Origin: Leptobrachium leishanense
Taxonomy: Eukaryota > Chordata > Amphibia > Anura > Megophryidae
Reading direction: 5' to 3'
DNA length: 64,000 nucleotides
Assembly: GCA_009667805.1 (NCBI GenBank)
Contig: CM019065.1
Coordinates: forward strand, 157,471,322-157,535,321
The translations under genes and the position numbers were made by a program. A model generated the notes under the pieces. The model worked only from the letters and a program-made list of their open reading frames with translations. It was not told the DNA's origin and did not search any database. Shown piece after piece: positions 11,294-21,844 of this stretch (its first letter is position 1; the number at the start of each line of letters is the position of its first letter).

Positions 11294-11719
11294 GGCTAGG
11301 GTCAGACGAACGCATTTTTCACGTTGTCCGTGAAAAAGTGCGTTCGAACGAATGGACGTATTTTTTCACGGAATACGCGATAGCGGTCATACGATGCGCA
11401 TTTTCGTCCGTGATTTTGTACGGATCATCAATAAAACCCTTTTGCGTCTGGACGTTATGTTGGCCGGACGTGTGCAGCGTCTGACGTCTCCCAATCACGC
11501 AAACACGCCGCTATGCGGCCGCAGCGCACTCTGTACGTCAGTAGTAGCGGTTTGACGTTCTCGAAAAAATGCGTTCGTTTGCCACTCGCGTTGCACGGAC
11601 GAACTTTCGTGCGGCCGTTCGTCGTATGTTCCCCGGCATTGGACGTCATTTGCTGCTAGCACGGCCGTGATTTCGTGCGGCTAAACGCACGTTAAAAATG
11701 CTTTCGTCTGACCTTAGCC
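11294..11719 (+). mobile_element. GGCTAGGG MITE, copy 4, intact TTAA duplication
   Basis: The element is bounded by GGCTAGGGTCAGAC and GTCTGACCTTAGCC, with TTAA at 11,290-11,293 and 11,720-11,723. It is the only copy with both TTAA flanks unaltered. The interior includes the fold-back GTCCGTGAAAAAGTGCG. Confidence 0.85.
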
Positions 11720-11739
11720 TTAAAGAGTGTAAAAAAAAA

Positions 11740-12400
11740 ATCCCCATTTTATCTTCCAAAACTTTGCGGTTATATAGTTTTGGAACATTTTTTTTTTACG
11801 AATAATATGACTATGTATAAAACACTGACCTTGCTCCCAGCGTGGGAAATGAGAAGGTGAGTAATGGCAGTGGTATTGCTCATTTTATATGTGACAAATG
11901 GACAATGCCATCGCTTTGGAACTAAAAATATATAAATAAATAAAAATTGTTTTCTTTTCTTTTAGATTTTACATGGTCAGGTTTGGTATAAATGCAAAGG
12001 CCAGACTCTGCCCTGTCCAATGACACCTCAGTTGACCTTGTGAGGTGTAAAGATTAGTGATGCAGGGGTGCAAAGTTCCCCGCAGTGCTCTTCGCTGCAG
12101 TGCGGCGGTTTAGGTTTTTGATGTAACAATTCGTAACAATGGATTGTATCATCACCCATCAACTACACACTTGTTGGTGACATTAGAAATGTGATGGTTA
12201 GCTAGTGCAGCATCATTGTTTACTTTATAATTAAAAAAGTGAAAAATATTACTGTTTGAAAGAAAACTTAAATATTTATTATTTTATTTATGTTACTTAA
12301 AACCTGGTCATGTTTGGTATCATTGGAAAGGACATGCTCTGGCCTTTTCAGTGATACCTCATATGACCCTGTAGCCGCTATGGAGTTGGAGACACATGGG
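11740..12400. repeat. Family B-like fragments
   Basis: The boxes GGTCAGGTTTGGTATAAATG, TAGTGCAGCATCATTG and CCTGGTCATGTTTGGTATCA recur in the 16,130-16,700 region and in the family B copies. The boundaries are indistinct, and no terminal repeats or coding capacity were seen. Confidence 0.4.
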
Positions 12401-12416
12401 TCCAAATGCAGACATA

Positions 12417-12606
12417 CAGGGTTATTCAGAGAGCGTGAAAAGCAGGAGAATGAATGGAGAATGGCTGGAGAATGAAAAATTCTAGGTCAAGATAGCCAAT
12501 TTGGAAAGTGAGATGAAAGGGAGAATTTTTCTGGTTTGGCTATTTTGACCTAAAATTTTTCATTCTCCAGTCATTCTCCTGCTTTTCACGCTCTCTGAAT
12601 AACCCT
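12417..12606. mobile_element. Palindromic MITE P, copy at 12.4 kb
   Basis: The left end CAGGGTTATTCAGAGAGCGT is mirrored by ACGCTCTCTGAATAACCCT on the right. The inner arms pair through GAATGAAAAATTCTAGGTCA and its complement, so the element folds almost completely. A similar copy is at 56,777-56,967, and relatives form a chain at 30,650-31,701. The 3-bp flanks are ATA on both sides, allowing for the missing terminal G. It is about 190 bp and non-coding. Confidence 0.75.
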
Positions 12607-13188
12607 AATAGTTATCCTTTCTCTGGGCCTATTCTGAGGCATGGGCCTGGAGCTGCTGCTCCATCTGCCCCTATGTTAATCCGGCCCTGACAGCAGTCGA
12701 TGGGTTTGCGGCAGCATTCGGTGGCTGATTCCCTGCACTTCAGGGACCCTGTGGTGAATTCAATGGGGAAATTTGATTCCCCAAAATGCGGGGAACAACA
12801 GAACACTGAAATGTCTGTCATTTCGGTGCTCTGTGTATATCCTCTTTGTGGTGTTTTTTTTTGCCACCCCTGGAAATTGCCAGCCTAGGCCTTGCCTACC
12901 CAGGACATACTTGAAAGTGAGAAAATTCTCAATGCATCCTTCCTGGTAAAATATTTTTGTGTTTAAAATTATTATTTTTTTTTTTTTTAAGGTTGTCACC
13001 CTAGGGGGTGGTGTCACCCGGGCCGCACCCCCGACCCCCCCTGACTTTGATTCACCTATATCTTCACTATTTAATCCATCTATTTTTTGTTCTATCACTT
13101 GTCCTTAATTGTGTTGTTTTATGGACTATTTTCATACTAGTCAAAACTAGGTCTGTGCTATTGGCACAAGTTGTGCCTAATCATCCTT
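12607..13188. other. Mosaic of short repeat scraps
   Basis: It contains a family A scrap (GCAGCATTCGGTGGCTGATT, about 12,710), a shared LINE-like tail (GCATCCTTCCTGGTAAAATA, about 12,934) and a scrap with GGTGTCACC (about 13,010). No gene is visible. Confidence 0.35.
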
Positions 13189-13289
13189 ATAAGGACTAGG
13201 GATGAGCTGTTCGGTTCGATCTGTTCAGAGTTCGCAGCGAACATCAGCTGTTCGACAGTTCACGAACTTCGAACTTTTTGGTATGTTCG

Positions 13290-13457
13290 CCAAAAGTTCA
13301 AAAAAATTTTTTTGGGAAAAAAGTATAAAAAATGCTTAAAAAATACTAAAAAATCTATAAATAAAGAGACTCTTTACTGCAGAATATTATAAGCAACAGT
13401 TTATTAGATATTGAATTAAAACGGGAATATTTTTAACATTGAAGCCTAAGGGATAAA
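13290..13457 (-). repeat. Family A fragment, reverse
   Basis: The sequence AAATCTATAAATAAAGAGAC through ATTGAATTAAAACGGGAATA and ACATTGAAGCCTA is the reverse complement of the conserved middle of family A. It lies just inside the left end of the hAT element. Confidence 0.6.
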
Positions 13458-13796
13458 ACATTCTTGTTTCTAAAACATCAGGCAGACACGGCCCTCTAAT
13501 CAGGCACTGTAGAGGGCAGCCTGCAGGGGCCTCCCAAGGATCCCCTTAAGGAGCATGTGATGACAGAGCTGCGACTGTGCGGGCTAGCCGCCCGGGTGCA
13601 TTTGGCAGAGACAGGTAGCGCAGGGAGGGAGCCACTGCAACTGCGGCCACGGCAGACCCCCCCCCCACAGCCAGGATCCATGGAAGCCCCCACTGACCAC
13701 CAGGCTAAGGTAAGGTGACACATTTCTAAAACAAATAAAATCTGAGGACATTTTTAAATGTCCCCGGGAACATAAAATAAAACTTTTTTTTTTCTT

Positions 13797-13853
13797 TCTC
13801 TACCTGGCTGAATGTATTTAATTATATATATTAGATACATTCAGCCAGGTAGA
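13797..13853. repeat. Short hairpin, CTCTACCTGGCTGAATGTAT arms
   Basis: The left CTCTACCTGGCTGAATGTAT pairs with the right ATACATTCAGCCAGGTAGAG across an AT-only loop. No other feature explains it. Confidence 0.7.
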
Positions 13854-14039
13854 GGGGGTGGCATGTGGGCTGCACGGGGTCTCAGGCAGTGGTTTGTTTT
13901 TTGTGTGTATATTTTTAGCAAATTTATAGGGGAAGGTAAGGCAGGTATGATATATATATATAGATAAGATATATATCTATATTCTTATAAATATATATAT
14001 CCAGACTTGTATTACACACACATTTTGGCAACTAATTGC

Positions 14040-14162
14040 CCCCCCATTTGGCTGATCCCTCCAGAAGAAATGTTGAACCCGGTAGAGCAAAGAATAATAT
14101 ATAAATATTCTCTGCTCTGTCGGGTTCAACATTTCTTCTGGAGGGATCAGCCAAATGGGGGG
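14040..14162. repeat. Long hairpin, 56-bp arms
   Basis: The left arm 14,040-14,095 and right arm 14,107-14,162 are inverted copies with about three mismatches, sharing GGCTGATCCCTCCAGAAGAA and TGTTGAACCC. The loop is about 11 bp and A/T only. G and C runs bound the hairpin. Confidence 0.8.
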
Positions 14163-14199
14163 GGGGGGCGCATTTAGTTGAGATTGTCCACATGCCACC

Positions 14200-14335
14200 C
14201 CCCCATGTGCGTATGTGCGTATGTGTATATATGGTCTGTGGGTGGGTGTATATATATATATATCTGCGTGTTGATAGATACGTATATAGGTCTGTGTGTT
14301 GATATATACGTATATGTCTGTGTGTGGTATCAATG
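14200..14335. repeat. Degenerate GT/TA simple repeat
   Basis: Alternating TGTGCGTATG, GTATATATATA and GATACGTATA units. Overlapping ORFs on both strands are low-complexity artefacts. Confidence 0.6.
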
Positions 14336-14667
14336 CATCCCTACTCTATACACAGCGCTCCGTGTCCCTATAATATATGATCAGGAGTTACCTTTTTTTA
14401 TATTTTTATACTATTCCTATTAAATTATCAGTAATTTTTTATGTATTTTATTCAGTAGAAACTTGTTTTGCCTATACAACATGTGCTTTGTGAAAATAAA
14501 ACGGTTTTGTGTGTACATTTTAATTTAGTTAGTGGATTCCTGTCCAGTGCAGTGAGAAGCAAACGTAATGCAGTATAGACACGCTGCGAGGCGGAGCGGA
14601 GTGAAGTCAAGCCTGCAAAATGTTTGCTTCTCTTCGCTTTGCTACACTGTGCGTCGCTACACGCTCA

Positions 14668-15555
14668 CAGGGTTATCCAAAGAGATTCGAAAAGTCACCG
14701 CATGTTCGGTGACTTTTCGTTCTCTTCAATTCAGTTCCTTTTGCCGATTGCATTTCGGTGACCCTGCGGTGTATTCAGCAAACAGCACAGGGTCCCCGAA
14801 TTGCAGGGAAAAGCTGCCGCAAACCTGACGAAAACTCACCGAATGCACGCTGAAAACAAGCAAAAACATCTGGATTAACCTTCAAAGAAGCCGAACAGGA
14901 GCCGAATCACACAGAGCCGAAGCAGCTGTGACGTAGAGGAGGCAGTGAATAAATTAGAAAAACCATTTGTATGAATCTGGGAAAATGAAACGCTGTTTGC
15001 AAAGAAACTACTGAGCGAAAATGTCTGAAATTTTCACAGGAGGTCCAGGGAATGATAATAAAGAGGGCTGTTACAAAAAAAATAAGCAAACTGAAAAAAA
15101 AAAAAAAAAAATCGGACTTTTAATTTTTTTTAAAAAAATTCAGAAAAATGCTTAAAGTATCCTAAAAAATCTATAAATAAAGAGACTTTTTGCTGCAGAA
15201 TTTTATAATGAACGGTTTATTAGATATTGAATTAAAACAGGAATATTTTTAACATTGAAGCCTATGGGATTCTCCTGAATAAACCTGCCGAATTAAACCA
15301 CCGAATGGCAGGGCATTAGGGGAACCTTTCACTGCTGGTTTGTGTTCTCTGAATAGCCGAAGCAGTGCTTTTTCATGGGGATTTCACTGCCCTCGAACAG
15401 GGACCGAACATGCACCGTATGTGCAGGCAATTCGCCAGGATTTGGCGTATTGCCTGCTCTCTGGATAGCCGAATGGCCAGGAAAGGTAACCGAACGCTGA
15501 TTTTCAGCGTTCAGTTACCTTTCTCAAGCAATTCGAATCTCTTTGGATAACCCTG
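14668..15555. mobile_element. Family A element with intact termini, copy 1
   Basis: Perfect terminal inverted repeats of 24 bp start CAGGGTTATCCAAAGAGATT at both ends. Subterminal sequences differ: one side has GTCACCGCATGTTCGGTGAC, the other GGTAACCGAACGCTGA. This 888-bp copy defines the family's limits. A second copy in the opposite orientation is at 24,690-25,791. There is no ORF resembling a transposase. The terminal word overlaps that of the P palindromes (CAGGGTTATT), suggesting a common mobilising enzyme. Confidence 0.75.
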
Positions 15556-16130
15556 ATAGTGTATCTCTGCCTTTATTCCTGCATCGCTAGCTTACCGAAT
15601 CAGTTTGTATACTTGTTACTGACCTTGCTTGTTCTGAGGATCCGATCTGTTGCCGACTTTGCCTGCCATTTGACTATTCTCTCTGTGTATTCCCTGCCTG
15701 TTCTGTTTGCTTCCTGTTGCTACTGGTGTGCACCGATTCTCACCATATACAGTAGCGCAGTACAAGTGCCTAAACATTGCTGACCCGGTTTTGTTATAGC
15801 TGCTGATGTAACTGACTAGATCGGGGATCTCTTTTGCATTACCAAAACCTCTACCACTGCACTCTTCCACAATACCACAGACGGGTTACTTACGGTGTGA
15901 AGGCACTTGCTGCCACCAAAGGCACAATATTTGGGTGCACTGCCACTGACGCCTATACCAGATTCATATCATTTTAATATTGGACCGCAGGGTCCAACCC
16001 TGCACTCTTCCAGAATACCACAGAGGGGTTACGGTGTGACGGCACTCTGCAGATTCATAATATGTCATTATTATATGTATACGTCATGTCCTGTCTGTAT
16101 ATTCTAACAAAAAATGCAATAAAATTAGAA
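15556..16130. other. Unclassified hAT interior
   Basis: Pyrimidine-rich sequence resembling vertebrate LTR regions in style (runs such as CTTCCTGTTGCTACTGG), but no TG...CA borders or target duplication were found. A CACTCTTCCAVAATACCACA-like word occurs twice (about 15,858 and 16,002). Confidence 0.3.
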
Positions 16131-16700
16131 TTTTCAATAATTTACAACGTGTAAAGTTTTTTTTTCACATTTTAACATGCGAGCATTTGCGGTTATATTT
16201 TCTATGGGGTGCACTTTTTAAAAAAATTAGAAATGGGGTCTCGTTACATTTTTTTGGGGGGGCTATTTTTAACAAACGCATCGCATACAAAAATCGTTAG
16301 TGCAGCATCATTGTTCACATTATAATTGAAATGGGAACAATATTGCTTCATTAACAAAACAAAAAAAAAACTTGTTTTGTTTTATTTAAATATTTTTTTA
16401 TTTTTATTTTTTAATTATTTTTTTATAAACTATTTACATGGTCATGTTACATGGTATCATTGGATAGGCCATGCTCTGGCCGATCCAACGATAACAAACA
16501 TTAACCCCTAGCTGCCACGGATCGGGAGATAGGGGGTTCATTGGAACCCCCTATCTCCTCCATTGCTGGCAGCTAGGGGTTAACTCCAGGACTGGCGTCA
16601 TCGTGCTATGCTGCCTCCTGTGCATGGACGCGCTCAGAGCGTCCATAGCACAGGAGAACCACTTGGCTGAGCGTGTCCATAGCAGCCAAGTGGTTAAAAA
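16130..16700. repeat. Family B-like fragment
   Basis: It shares TAGTGCAGCATCATTGTT and the CATGGTATCATTGGATAGGC region with 12,180-12,400 and the family B copies. It includes the hairpin TTAACCCCTAGCTGCCA/TGGCAGCTAGGGGTTAA and, further right, CCACTTGGCTG/CAGCCAAGTGG. Confidence 0.5.
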
Positions 16701-17092
16701 CTTTTTCTTTTTACTTTTTGTTCTTGTTTCCTGTCCCCCAGGGCACTACCCGGACCCCCATACACCTTGTAGGCAAATATTTTGCATATATGCCCTCTTG
16801 GAGGGCACTCTAAAATTCGAACTTTCGAGTCGCATTAACTTGAATTGAGTTCTGTTCGTGTTCGAACTCGAACTTTTGAAATTGTTAGAGTTCGAATGCG
16901 AACCGAACATGGGGGTGTTCGGATCATCACTAATAAGGACAATAATAAAGTGTTCTGTTGTGAACAATCGTGTACCTTTCGTGACAGTATTTGCTGGTGG
17001 TAACACCCAGCAATTTTATTTATTTTTTGGCTTCAATCCTGTACATTTCTCCTGTTTTGTATAGTAATACCTCACTTCATACAGGACAATAC

Positions 17093-17946
17093 TGTCACGT
17101 TTTACCTGGTTTTTGCTCGTGCACCCTGGTGGTGAGAGGCATTCATGTCTGTTTTTCCATGTTTTGTGTTTGGCTGTGCTGTATTGGGCTGCTCCAGGTT
17201 TCTGCTGTGATATTCCGGTCTGAGGTCACATGGCCCAATCACACAAACCCAATCCCTGTATAACTCCCAGCAGCACAGAGCTTTTTTGACCAGTTCTGAG
17301 TTCACATTGTGGCTCCGTTCCTGTGTTTATGTTCTGGTCCTGGTTCCTGTTCCCCGCGTTGCTGTTTAGCATTCATGTCTGGTGTATTCTGGTTTTGACA
17401 TCGGCTACATTCTTGACTATCCATTTCTGTCTGCTCCAGGTATTACTGTATCCTGATCTCTTGCCAACCTTTACCTGTATCACGTTCCTTCTGGCCCTAT
17501 ATCCCTGGATCGAGTACTGACATTTCCTATTGATCTCTGGTATTGACCTCAGCTTTCTCGATTACCCATTCTGTTTGAGCCCTGTAACCTGTATGCCTAT
17601 TCTGTTGCAACCTCTGCTAGTCCTGACCATTCTTCTTTGTTTCATGTTTTATGTGTTTGGTTTGTCTGAGTTTAGTTACTTAGAGGCCAGCATTCAAGGA
17701 CCTTTCCACTCTAGGATTTCTGTCTGTCTTGTTAACCCTTGCCCTTCTTGCTCCCCTGGCTCTGTTATTCTTTGTGAGATTTTCTTAGACAGAAATCATC
17801 CCCAGCATAGGGGTCCCTTTAGTTTTCTTCCTCCCACGAATATTACCTGCATTATGCCCATATTCTTCAATTTCACTATTCTCAATCAATCCCCATTAGA
17901 AAATAAGTTGTTTGCTTATATTTACTACCAAATGCATAACTTGTCA
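17093..17946 (+). mobile_element. Possible solo LTR
   Basis: The stretch begins TGTCACG, ends TTGTCA, and is flanked by ATAC at 17,089-17,092 and 17,947-17,950. The pyrimidine-rich interior resembles vertebrate Gypsy LTRs. No second copy is in the window, the end TTGTCA is a weak inverse of TGTCAC, and a 4-bp direct repeat can occur by chance. Confidence 0.35.
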
Positions 17947-18119
17947 ATACTCTATTCTGACTTTAGCCTTCTCATTGCTCTATTTTATTCAAATCCTTCT
18001 GCAGAGATATTGTATCCTGATCACACTGCATTACTTTACCCAATCATGCATTATCAGCAAGCACAGACTTATATTCTAACTCAATATTGTTAGCAAGATC
18101 ATTAAAGAGATACAAGAGT

Positions 18120-19262
18120 AGAACAATGAGGCAATTTCTACCGTTGACACCAAAAAACTCATGCACGCCCTTGTAATCTCCCAACTTGGCTATTGTAATA
18201 TTCTTTAAGGCTAGGGTCAGACTAACACATTTTTTGCGTTGTACGTGAAAAAGTGCGTTCGAACGAATGGATGTATTTTTTCACGGAATTCGCGATAGCG
18301 GTCATACGATGCCCATTTGCGTCCGTGATTTTGTACGGATCATCAATAAAACCCTTTTTGCATCTGGACGTTATGTTGGCCAGACATTAGCATTAGCAAT
18401 CACTCACACATGCCTCTAGCGGACGCAGCGCACTCTGTACTAGCGATATCACGTTCTCGAAAAAAATGCCTTTGTGTGCCGCTTGCGTTGCGCGGCCGCA
18501 CTTCGTACATTGCCCATTATTGGCCGTCATTTGCTGCTACTACGGCCGTGATAAAGTGCGGCTGCACACGCGTTCGCACTGCGTTCGTCTGACCCTAGCC
18601 TTAGCTGGCCTCCCTCTCTCCCGCCTCTCCCCCCTACATTCCATTTTGTATGCCTCTACTAGGCTCATCCACCTCACCCGCCGCTCGGTCTCTGCTGCTC
18701 CTCTCTGTGAATCCCTTCACTGGCTCCCCATCCACTTCAGAATTAAATTCAAAATCCTCACACTGACCTACAAAGCTCTCACTAACTCAGCTCCCCACTA
18801 CCTGTCCTCACTAATCACCAAATACACCCCAGCCCGCTCCCTAAGGTCAAACATTGACCGGCGTCTAGCTTCTCCCCACATCACCTCTTCCCATGATAGA
18901 CTGCAGGATTTCTCACGCGCAGCCCCCATCCTCTGGAACGCTCTCCCTCATACTGTCAGACTTTCACCTAGTTTCCCTTCCTTCAAACACTCCCTTAAGA
19001 CATTCCTATTTAGGGAAGCCTACCTCCCGACTCACTGACACAACCAGTCCATCACTCTCACCTTGCAGTCCTCTCCTCCTGTTTCCACCCCAACCCTTCT
19101 AGACTGTGAGTTCCCATGGGAATAGGGCTCTTGTTTCCTCCTGTACTGGTTTGTCAAAATGTTGTTCAATGTATTGTAACCCTATCTATACTGTTCCCAA
19201 AGTACAGCGCTGCGGAATATGCTGGCGCTTTATAAATAAAGATGAATAATAATTAATAATAA
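18120..19262 (+). pseudogene. L2-type LINE ORF2 C-terminus and 3' tail, split by a MITE
   Basis: The first piece (to 18,205) reads HALVISQLGYCNIL, and after the MITE the frame resumes as AGLPLSRLSPL and runs to a stop at 19,038. It retains LHWLPIHFRIKFKILTLTYK, ARSLRSN, FSRAAPILWNALPHTVRLSP and KTFLFREAY, motifs of the region C-terminal to RT in L2-clade LINEs. The 3' untranslated part ends GGCGCTTTATAAATAAAGAT with AAT repeats. Endonuclease and RT catalytic domains are absent. The frame is open after the MITE, so decay is limited. Confidence 0.75.
18209..18600 (+). mobile_element. GGCTAGGG MITE, copy 5, inside L2
   Basis: The ends are GGCTAGGGTCAGAC and GTCTGACCCTAGCC, with TTAA before and TTAG after. 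It interrupts the L2 coding frame between two recognisable protein motifs, so it is younger than the LINE fragment. Confidence 0.8.
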
Positions 19263-19319
19263 TGAGGTACCCCAGGTTCATCCAGCGTGAGAATTTACCA
19301 TGAAAGATATAATGTAGCC

Positions 19320-20191
19320 ATCATGACCATTTAACAAACAGTAGGATGAAATAGAGGCGCTTTAGATCTTAGTACGGATCGCTACACGTTCGAGCAATTG
19401 GGGTGTTTCCCTCACCACCACAATAATTGTAGAAATGTAAGTCAGATGCAAGAACAGCGCTCCTTTCGTAGACACTATAGAACAAAGGCCACACAACACC
19501 TCAAAGTGATATAAGCCAAATGGCAAAGTTCTTACACTTCCCTGGAGAAGTAATTGTTTGTAGGAAATAGTTCTAATGAAGACCTGTAGTTATAACTTTT
19601 CCAGAGCTTCCTGGCTCTATCATGCGTACTCTTCAAGCTGTTAAAAGCGAATCCGACAACCAGAGATGACAACGCCTCGTCGACCTCTTGGATGATCTTT
19701 CTCTTTTAGAATCTCAAACAGAGAGAGAAGAGCTCACATGGCATAATATTGTAACTATAATATAAGTTACAAAGGAGCAACCAGGGGTGGAATGTTACTC
19801 ACCCTATAATGAGCTACACCGAGCTCAAGGGGTCCAGCGTATGTAGATTGTTCACGGCACAATATCTAAAAGCCGAACACCATAGCAAAGAATGGTGGCA
19901 AAATTCCAAAATGTTGGGAATAAAATATATTTATTATATAAAATGAAATAAAAAGGTGTTCGGCTTTTAGATATTGTGCCGTGAACAATCTACATACGCT
20001 GGACCCCTTGAGCTCGGTGTAGCTCATTATAGGGTGAGTAACATTCCACAATTACTTCTCCAGGGAAGTGTAAGAACTTTGCCATTTGGCTTATATCACT
20101 TTGAGGTGTTGTGTGGCCTTTGTTCTATAGTGTCTACGAAAGGAGCGCTGTTCTTGCATCTGACTTACATTTCTACAATCATGACCATTTA
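19320..20191. mobile_element. Unclassified fold-back element with 14-bp direct repeat
   Basis: The direct repeat ATCATGACCATTTA lies at 19,320-19,333 and 20,178-20,191. Inside is a long inverted repeat: 19,426-19,556 pairs with 20,049-20,179, and 19,788-19,881 pairs with 19,955-20,048. The right arms are contiguous, whereas the left arms are separated by 231 bp (19,557-19,787). The loop (19,882-19,954) is AT-rich. A 14-bp duplication is typical of LINE-type target-primed insertion, not of cut-and-paste DNA transposons, which does not fit a MITE. No coding region is present. Confidence 0.7.
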
Positions 20192-20408
20192 GTTGATTTT
20201 AATGTGACCAAGTAATGAAAAGCTTCCAGGTGAGGCTGCTTAGTTATGCTTCACTTTTTGCTTTCCATTAATTCTCTTATAATATGCCTTTTATACAAGA
20301 GATCCAGCACGTGATAAATTGCTTTTCACTTTCATAATCTTGTTCTGTTTAGTTAGAACAGTAATTGAGCAAGTCTTGAAACATTTTAACCACTATGAAA
20401 GTTCTGAC

Positions 20409-21843
20409 TTGAAATTATTTAACATTATAGGAATAACAGAAACATGGTGGGACGAAACGCATGACTGGGCTGTAAACTTAAATGGTTATACATTGTTTAG
20501 AAAGGATAGGAAACATAAGAAAGGGGGTGGAGTGTGTTTATATGTAAATCAGGATTTAAAGCCTAATATTACACAACTGGAAAGTGATGAGGGAAATGTG
20601 GAATCGTTATGGGTAAATATTTCGTTGGGGAATAAACAGGGAAGTCAATTATTGGTTGGCATATGCTATAAACCACCTAATATAGATAATGATGAGGAAG
20701 AACAACTGTTAGAGCAAATTAGGAAGGCTGCACATCATGGTAGCACTTTAATTATTGGAGATTTTAATTACCCAGACATTAATTGGGATAGTGGGACTAG
20801 TAATTCAGCAAAGGGAATCCGGTTCCTGAACATTTTAAATGATACCTTCATGTCACAACTGGTAGAAACACCAAGTAGAGAGGATAACTGTCTGGACCTG
20901 GTTATAACAAATAATGTGGATCTTTTCTCAAATATTAATGTAAAAGAACAATTGGGAAACAGCGACCATAACATGGTGACTTTTGAAATAAACTCAAAAA
21001 AACACATTCATAAGGGGCATGCTAAAATATATAATTTTAAAAAGGCCAACTTTATTAAAATAAAGGAAGCTCTCAATGTCATTGACTGGCAGAAACTCTT
21101 TCACGGGAAAAACACTGAGGATAAGTGGAATATCTTTAAACTAACACTAGAAAAGTACACGTCACAATATATTCCACTGGTTAATAAATATAAAAGAAAC
21201 AGACTGAAACCAATGTGGCTTAGTAGGAAGGTAACTAAGGAAATGAAAAATAAAAAGAAGGCATTTAAAGCTTTTAAATTTGATAAATCTGAGGCATCCT
21301 ATAAAGCATATAGGGCAGCCAATAAAGCATGTAAAAATGCGATTAGATGGGCTAAACTAGAAAATGAAAAAGAAATAGCCAAAGAGAGCAAGACCAACCC
21401 TAAAAGATTCTTTAGGTACATAAATTCCAAAAAACCTAAGAGTGAAAATGTAGGTTCACTAAAATCTGAGTCAGGGTTATTGTTAACTGAAGATCAGGCT
21501 AAGGCAGAAATTTTAAATGATTATTTTTCTTCAATATTTATCAAAGAGAAACCTATAACAGGAGACATGAAATTCATTAGTAAAAACTTACTAATACAAA
21601 GTGACTGGTTGACTCAGGACAAGGTTTTACACAAATTAAACAATGTGAATGTGAATAAAGCCCCAGGGCCAGATGGAATTCACCCGCGAGTACTAAGAGA
21701 GCTATGTGTTGAAATATGTAAACCTTTGTTCTTAATCTTTCAAGATTCTTTTCTTTCAGGAATAGTACCAGAGGATTGGAGAAAAGCTGACGTGGTCCCT
21801 ATATTTAAGAAAGGTTTAAAATTTGTGCCTGGAATTATAGACC
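20409..21843 (+). pseudogene. LINE ORF2 part 1: APE endonuclease and RT N-terminus
   Basis: The endonuclease nicks genomic DNA to prime reverse transcription. Recognisable are IIGITETWWDE (catalytic Glu), GGGVCLYV, GICYKPPN, the GDFNYPDINWD segment and the SDHNMVTFEI segment (catalytic His). The RT N-terminus follows with KAPGPDGIHPRVLRELC and EDWRKADVVPIFKKG. The frame ends at 21,848 because of a one-base deletion near 21,833, after which the protein continues in another frame. The few N-terminal residues of the endonuclease are missing. Confidence 0.85.
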
Positions 21844-21844
21844 T

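Larger units (their letters stand above)
13197..16932. mobile_element. hAT element with 8-bp duplication ATAAGGAC
   Basis: The direct repeat ATAAGGAC lies at 13,189-13,196 and 16,933-16,940, immediately outside ends that read TAGGGATGAGCTGTTC and, on the other strand from the right, TAGTGATGATCCGAAC. An 8-bp duplication and TAG-starting inverted ends fit the hAT superfamily. The 3.7 kb between them has no transposase-like ORF and holds later insertions: a complete family A element (14,668-15,555), hairpins and a family B-like piece. It is therefore a non-autonomous or gutted copy. Confidence 0.75.

Noticed and set aside
8230..13040. A single large hAT element from CAGTGGCGTCACTAGG (8,230) to the related stretch near 13,000
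   Set aside because: The two stretches are in the same orientation, the right one lacks a terminal CAGTG, and no 8-bp duplication fits.
13977..14423. ORFs rich in Tyr, Ile and Val near 14.2 kb
   Set aside because: They translate GTATA-type simple repeats and a hairpin; no protein motif.
17530..18093. Plus-strand ORF of 187 codons, hydrophobic
   Set aside because: It is pyrimidine-rich sequence read as Leu/Phe/Ser, overlapping a possible LTR; no domain and no homologous copy in the window.
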